NCBI GenBank assembly: GCA_019455085.1
Contig: JACFNA010000007.1
Location: 1-39,738 of the forward strand
Reading direction: 5' to 3'
DNA length: 39,738 nt
DNA from: Chitinophagaceae bacterium
GTDB lineage: Bacteria; Bacteroidota; Bacteroidia; Chitinophagales; Chitinophagaceae
In this document: in pieces, positions 35,928 through 39,738 of the stretch
Layout of the letters: every line of letters begins with the position of its first letter
How positions within the stretch are numbered: position 1 is the stretch's first letter
Translations under genes and position numbers: made by a program
Notes under the pieces: generated by a model
What the model saw: only the letters and a program-made list of their open reading frames with translations
The model's database searches: none
Told to the model about the DNA's origin: nothing

Positions 35928-38048
35928 TTGAAAGAGTCTGTCCATATCGCGCTCGTAGGAAATCCCAATAGTGGAAAGAGTTCGCTGTTTAATGCGCTAA
36001 CCGGTCTTAAACAGCGGGTAGGGAATTTTCCCGGGGTCACGGTAGATAAGAAGACCGGGGCTGCCCGAATATCTGAAAGTGTCCATGCAAAAGTCATCGA
36101 CCTTCCGGGTACGTATAGCCTTTATCCTAAAAAAGAGGATGAATGGGTGTCGTACAGAGTACTTATTGACCAGGATATAAAGAATAGAGCTGACCTGATT
36201 GTATTGGTCGCAGATGCAAGCAACTTAAAGCGGAATTTGCTTTTTTGTTCACAAATCATTGATTTGAAAAAGCCCATGGTTATTGCGCTGACCATGATGG
36301 ATATTGCTGCGAAGAATAAAACCAATGTGGACATTGCAGGGTTGGAAAGGGAGTTGGGGGTACTCATTGTACCGGTAAATCCCCGGAAAGGAAAGGGTAT
36401 ATCTCAATTGAAAAAGGCTATCGATCAAACGCTAAAGCATTCCGAAGCGAAGGCTTCAAGAGACTTCATAGATGTCAAATCGCTTGCTCCACAGGCAGTA
36501 AGTGAAGTACAGCAACTGGTGCCCGGCAGTAGTAACTATCATGCCATACACTACCTTATCAACCATGAGAATTTCAACCTCAGGGATGATCAACAGGAAT
36601 CAATTGAGCGTGTAGAGCAGCACTATAATTTTAATCACGCCAAAACACAGGCTGAGGAAATACTGAGGCGATATGGCAGGATTAATGAGATTATGAAGCA
36701 GACTGTGGCAGTAGAAGACCCGCTGAAAAAGGAAATGTTTACCCATCGGCTGGATAACATACTGCTACATCGTTTCTGGGGATATCTTATCATGCTGGCT
36801 GTGCTCTTTGTGATATTTCAGAGCATTTTTGTATTTGCACAATTCCCAATGGATGGAATTGAATGGACATTCGCAAAAGCCGGAAGCTGGCTTTCGGGAA
36901 TCCTTCCGACTGGTTGGCTGACCGACTTGTTTATTAACGGAATTCTTGCCGGGTTAAGCGGTATTGTGGTCTTTGTACCGCAAATCATGATCTTGTTTGG
37001 CCTGATCACTCTTCTGGAGGATACGGGCTACATGGCAAGAATCAGCTTCCTTACCGATAAGGTTATGCGGAAAGCAGGGCTTAACGGCAAGAGCGTAATG
37101 CCGATGATCAGTGGATTGGCATGTGCAGTTCCGGCGATCATGAGTGCGCGGAGTATTGAGAATAAGAAGGAGCGCCTCCTGACTATCATGGTAACTCCTC
37201 TAATGAGCTGCAGCGCTCGTCTTCCGGTTTATACTGTGTTAATTGCATTAGTGATCCCCAATAAACTATTCTTAGGTTTTATCAGCCTTCAGGGGTTGGT
37301 GATGATGCTGATGTATTTTCTGGGCACTTTCATGGCACTGGCTGCTGCGTATGTAATGAAGTGGTTTATAAGAAGTAAAGAGAAAAGCTATTTTATTCTG
37401 GAATTACCACTGTACAGAGGCCCGCGTTGGAAGAATATTTTTCACACCATGGTGGAAAAAGCAAAAATCTTTGTAGTAGATGCCGGGAAAGTCATCATGG
37501 TAATCAGCCTGATACTTTGGGCTTTGAGCAGTTATGGGCCAAAGCAGAAAATGCAGGCAGTTACTGCCAAATATGATCAACTTATTTCAGCAGATCCTGC
37601 AAATACTCAGGAGTATGAGAACGAAAGGCAGACAGCATATCTCGAAAATTCATTTGCCGGCAGGCTGGGTCATGCAATTGAACCGGTTATTCATCCGCTT
37701 GGATATGATTGGAAGATAGGGATCGCGCTGATTACTTCTTTTGCAGCAAGGGAAGTTTTCGTGGGAACGATGGCCACGCTCTATTCTGTAGGAAGCGATG
37801 CAGACGAAAACAGCCTTACCCTGCGGGAGAAAATGAGTGCAGCTACCTGGTCGGATGGCAGTAAGGTTTATACACTTGCAGCAGGCCTGTCTCTGCTTGT
37901 TTTCTATGCGCTTGCCATGCAGTGCATGAGTACTCTTGCCATTGTCAGAAGAGAGACCAAATCCTGGAAATGGCCGTTGATTATGCTGTTGTACATGACC
38001 CTGCTCGCATACAGTACCAGCTTTATCACGTATCAACTCTTTTCATAG
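35928..38048 (+). CDS. feoB: Ferrous iron transporter FeoB
   Basis: A 706-residue protein from TTG 35928; no ATG fits the expected N-terminus. It takes up Fe2+ across the inner membrane. The N-terminal GTPase domain shows P-loop GNPNSGKSS (11-19), switch segment NFPGVTVD (33-40) and DLPG (58-61). The usual G4 motif NxxD is TMMD (122-125), with Thr in place of Asn. After a helical spacer come the membrane segments with Gate motifs (IVVFVPQIMILFGLITLLED, then SGLACAVPAIMSAR, LMSCSARLPVYTVLI and ITSFAAREVFVGTMATLY). The length matches Bacteroidota FeoB. No feoA gene precedes it, although FeoA is often adjacent or fused. The stop is TAG, 52 bp before the ROK gene. Confidence 0.94.
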   Translation: MKESVHIALVGNPNSGKSSLFNALTGLKQRVGNFPGVTVDKKTGAARISESVHAKVIDLPGTYSLYPKKEDEWVSYRVLIDQDIKNRADLIVLVADASNLKRNLLFCSQIIDLKKPMVIALTMMDIAAKNKTNVDIAGLERELGVLIVPVNPRKGKGISQLKKAIDQTLKHSEAKASRDFIDVKSLAPQAVSEVQQLVPGSSNYHAIHYLINHENFNLRDDQQESIERVEQHYNFNHAKTQAEEILRRYGRINEIMKQTVAVEDPLKKEMFTHRLDNILLHRFWGYLIMLAVLFVIFQSIFVFAQFPMDGIEWTFAKAGSWLSGILPTGWLTDLFINGILAGLSGIVVFVPQIMILFGLITLLEDTGYMARISFLTDKVMRKAGLNGKSVMPMISGLACAVPAIMSARSIENKKERLLTIMVTPLMSCSARLPVYTVLIALVIPNKLFLGFISLQGLVMMLMYFLGTFMALAAAYVMKWFIRSKEKSYFILELPLYRGPRWKNIFHTMVEKAKIFVVDAGKVIMVISLILWALSSYGPKQKMQAVTAKYDQLISADPANTQEYENERQTAYLENSFAGRLGHAIEPVIHPLGYDWKIGIALITSFAAREVFVGTMATLYSVGSDADENSLTLREKMSAATWSDGSKVYTLAAGLSLLVFYALAMQCMSTLAIVRRETKSWKWPLIMLLYMTLLAYSTSFITYQLFS

Positions 38049-38072
38049 CGTGCAATCATAGTTTTTTTCGCA

Positions 38073-38091
38073 TAGGAAAAAATTTTTCCTA
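38073..38091. promoter_or_regulatory. Perfect 9-1-9 palindrome before the ROK gene, candidate operator
   Basis: TAGGAAAAA, one central A, then TTTTTCCTA form a perfect inverted repeat ending 9 bp before the ATG at 38101. A regulator binding here would overlap the transcription or translation start. It could also be a chance A/T palindrome; the loop would be too tight for a good terminator hairpin. Confidence 0.4.
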
Positions 38092-38100
38092 ATTTCAATC

Positions 38101-39060
38101 ATGTCTTTTCTTGCGATAGATTTAGGCGGCACCAAACTGGCTCATGCAATAATTTCATGTGAGGGGTATATACTTACAAATGATACTACTACTGTAGGCA
38201 GGCGGAGAGGTCGTGAGATTTGTCAACTGTTAAAGTCAATAATCAGAGATCACCTGAAACCGGGGAACAGCAAACACGCTGTCGAAGCCATTGGTATTTC
38301 GGTACCTGGAATTTATAATGAAAAATCAGGCACTGTGTGGGCTCCCAACCTGCCCGAATGGGACAATTATCCGCTTAGAAAAGAACTGAAAACGGTTTCC
38401 CGAAAAATTCCGTTGATAATCCAGAATGACCGTGCCTGTTATATTATGGGGGAGCGGTGGCAGGGAGCTGCAAAGGGTTGTGATGATGCCTTGTTTATTG
38501 CTGTAGGTACAGGAGTTGGAGTGGGGATTATTTCTGGTGGCAGGATAATCCAGGGCAAAAGCGGAGTAGCAGGCGCTACCGGATGGATGGCGCTGGATCG
38601 ATCTTTTAAACCGGAGTATAAAAAATATGGGTGCCTTGAAAGTACGGCTTCTGGCAATGGAATTGCAAGACAGGCTCGCAAAGTGCTTGATAGGAATTAT
38701 TCGTATAAGGGCATTCTCAAAGGAAAGAAAAATATTACGGCAGCAGATGTATTTGATGCGTATTTTAAGAAAGACAAAGTAGCCTTGCAGGTGATAAAGG
38801 AGTGTATCGGGTTATGGGGAATGATGACTGCAAATATGGTGAGCCTGTTTAATCCGGAAAGAATCATTTTTGGGGGAGGTGTTTTCGGGCCTGCAATTTC
38901 TTTGATTCCTGCAATTGTGAAGGAGTCTGCAAAATGGGCACAGCCAATAAGTATGAAGGAGGTTGTTGTAACACACTCGTTGTTGGGGGGTAATGCCGGG
39001 CTGTATGGGGCCGCTTTCCTTGCAAGAGAAATTTCAAAATCCACTGTCATTGATGCATAA
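38101..39060 (+). CDS. ROK-family sugar kinase-like protein with divergent active-site motif
   Basis: A 319-residue protein of the ROK (repressor, ORF, kinase) family with no N-terminal DNA-binding domain, so kinase-like. The ATP phosphate motif is at the N-terminus (FLAIDLGGTKLAHAII), then IGISVPGIYNE, the catalytic base Asp110 (IQNDRACYIMGERW), the GTGVGVGIISGG loop and the C-terminal PERIIFGGGVFG. The sugar and zinc motif is unusual. Where most ROK kinases have ExGH followed by CxCGxxGC, this protein has ATGW (159-162) and keeps only the last Cys (Cys178 in YGCLESTASG). It therefore should not bind the structural zinc and may use a different sugar. It overlaps the MFS gene by 8 bp, which suggests transport and phosphorylation of the same sugar. 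Confidence 0.85.
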   Translation: MSFLAIDLGGTKLAHAIISCEGYILTNDTTTVGRRRGREICQLLKSIIRDHLKPGNSKHAVEAIGISVPGIYNEKSGTVWAPNLPEWDNYPLRKELKTVSRKIPLIIQNDRACYIMGERWQGAAKGCDDALFIAVGTGVGVGIISGGRIIQGKSGVAGATGWMALDRSFKPEYKKYGCLESTASGNGIARQARKVLDRNYSYKGILKGKKNITAADVFDAYFKKDKVALQVIKECIGLWGMMTANMVSLFNPERIIFGGGVFGPAISLIPAIVKESAKWAQPISMKEVVVTHSLLGGNAGLYGAAFLAREISKSTVIDA

Positions 39061-39738
39061 GAACCTCCCCGCTTTTATTGCCGCTTGTGCCGGAATGCTT
39101 CTGTTTGGAGTCTGCCTGATTGCAATGGGATCATTGGCTACAGACTTGCAGGAAAAGTTTCAGCTTAGTGGTACAGAGTCGGGAACGCTGTTTTCTATAC
39201 TGCCGTTTGGCATTCTTGGAGGGTCATTGATTTTTGGCCCGATATGCGACAGGTATGGTTACAGATACCTCCTGGTATTCGCGTGTCTCGCAATGTTTGC
39301 GGGTTTCGAGGGGTTAGCTTACAGTAATTCGCATGAAGCACTCCGCGGATTTGTATTTCTTTTCGGCTTTGGTGGTGGCATTATAAATGGGGCTACCAAT
39401 GCTGTCGTGTCTGATATTAGTGACATGCATAAAGGGGCGAATCTAAGCCTGTTGGGTGTATTTTTCGGGCTGGGTGCGCTGGGGATGCCATTATTATTAA
39501 GTGCATTTGATGCACAAGCATCCTCGTTTAAGATAATGGCCATTTTGGGATGGCTGCCAATGCTGGTGGCGGCTTTCTACTTGTTTGTAGATTTTCCGCC
39601 CGCAAAACATCGTCAGGCAAATGGAAGTGTTCCGCTGAAAGGATTGCTCAGTCTGTTACTACTTCTGATTGCTTTTTTCCTTTTCTTCCAAAGCAGTTTT
39701 GAAGCGATAATAAACAACTGGACTACTACTTATCTTAC
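39053..39738 (+). CDS. MFS transporter, probable sugar permease (3'-truncated by window edge)
   Basis: The start ATG 39053 overlaps the last 8 bp of the ROK gene. The frame stays open to the window end, giving 228 codons, so the gene is incomplete. Hydrophobic helices of a major facilitator superfamily protein are clear: ACAGMLLFGVCLIAMGSLAT, GTLFSILPFGILGGSLIFG, the loop 2-3 motif GPICDRYGYRYLL, then GFGGGIINGATNAVVSDIS and LLGVFFGLGALGMPLLLSAF. This is about the first six to seven of twelve helices. The translational overlap with a sugar-kinase-like gene suggests import of a sugar, similar in layout to FucP/GlcP-type permeases. The substrate is not known. Confidence 0.83.
   Translation, partial: MHKNLPAFIAACAGMLLFGVCLIAMGSLATDLQEKFQLSGTESGTLFSILPFGILGGSLIFGPICDRYGYRYLLVFACLAMFAGFEGLAYSNSHEALRGFVFLFGFGGGIINGATNAVVSDISDMHKGANLSLLGVFFGLGALGMPLLLSAFDAQASSFKIMAILGWLPMLVAAFYLFVDFPPAKHRQANGSVPLKGLLSLLLLLIAFFLFFQSSFEAIINNWTTTYL

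Overview
The window looks like a chromosomal segment of a Gram-negative Bacteroidota species, most likely of the Chitinophagaceae/Chitinophagales type. The evidence is as follows: several secreted proteins carry type IX secretion system (T9SS) C-terminal sorting domains; a PorV-like/PorU-like T9SS pair is encoded; KdsB implies Kdo-containing lipopolysaccharide; genes lack Shine-Dalgarno sequences; and several genes sit just behind the Bacteroidota -7 element TAnnTTTG. No RNA gene, insertion sequence, prophage or CRISPR array was recognised. TAG is used as a normal stop by at least four genes.

Layout. Positions 3-3022 (+) hold the 3' part of a repeat-rich fibre protein with a C-terminal S74 autoprocessing chaperone domain, followed after 5 bp by a secreted T9SS protein. 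Positions 3023-4084 contain no intact gene, only the C-terminal remnant of a DinB-family gene that still has a terminator. Positions 4085-5911 (+) encode a secreted CocE/NonD-type (S15) hydrolase. A 12-13 bp hairpin then separates it from a convergent pair of giant genes on the minus strand (21174 down to 6079). The first gene of that pair encodes a 3,072-residue LRR/Ig/MBG/CARDB surface-type protein without a sorting domain. The second encodes a 1,952-residue RHS-repeat protein that ends in a T9SS sorting domain. The two are in the same reading frame, separated by one TAA and six codons.

Positions 21799-25835 (+) are housekeeping genes: an EamA transporter, dnaN (sliding clamp), kdsB (CMP-Kdo synthesis) and a CorA metal channel. 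Positions 25860-34290 (-) hold a YpdA-like thiol disulfide reductase, a membrane acyltransferase and a T9SS accessory pair. That pair is a long C25 peptidase (PorU2-like) and a PorV2-like outer-membrane protein whose frame is interrupted by an in-frame amber codon. Positions 34491-39738 (+) hold tyrS, feoB, and a ROK sugar-kinase-like gene overlapping an MFS transporter that runs off the window.

The most unusual elements are four. The CARDB/RHS pair may be one functional surface system, and looks like a split version of giant single-chain proteins I recall from other phyla. The porV2-like gene carries a nonsense codon. The ROK protein has lost the usual ExGH/zinc motif. Two genes, tyrS and the ypdA-like gene, have -7 boxes exactly 6 nt from ATG, which predicts leaderless transcripts. 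All functional assignments are from reading the sequence and family knowledge; no database search was run.
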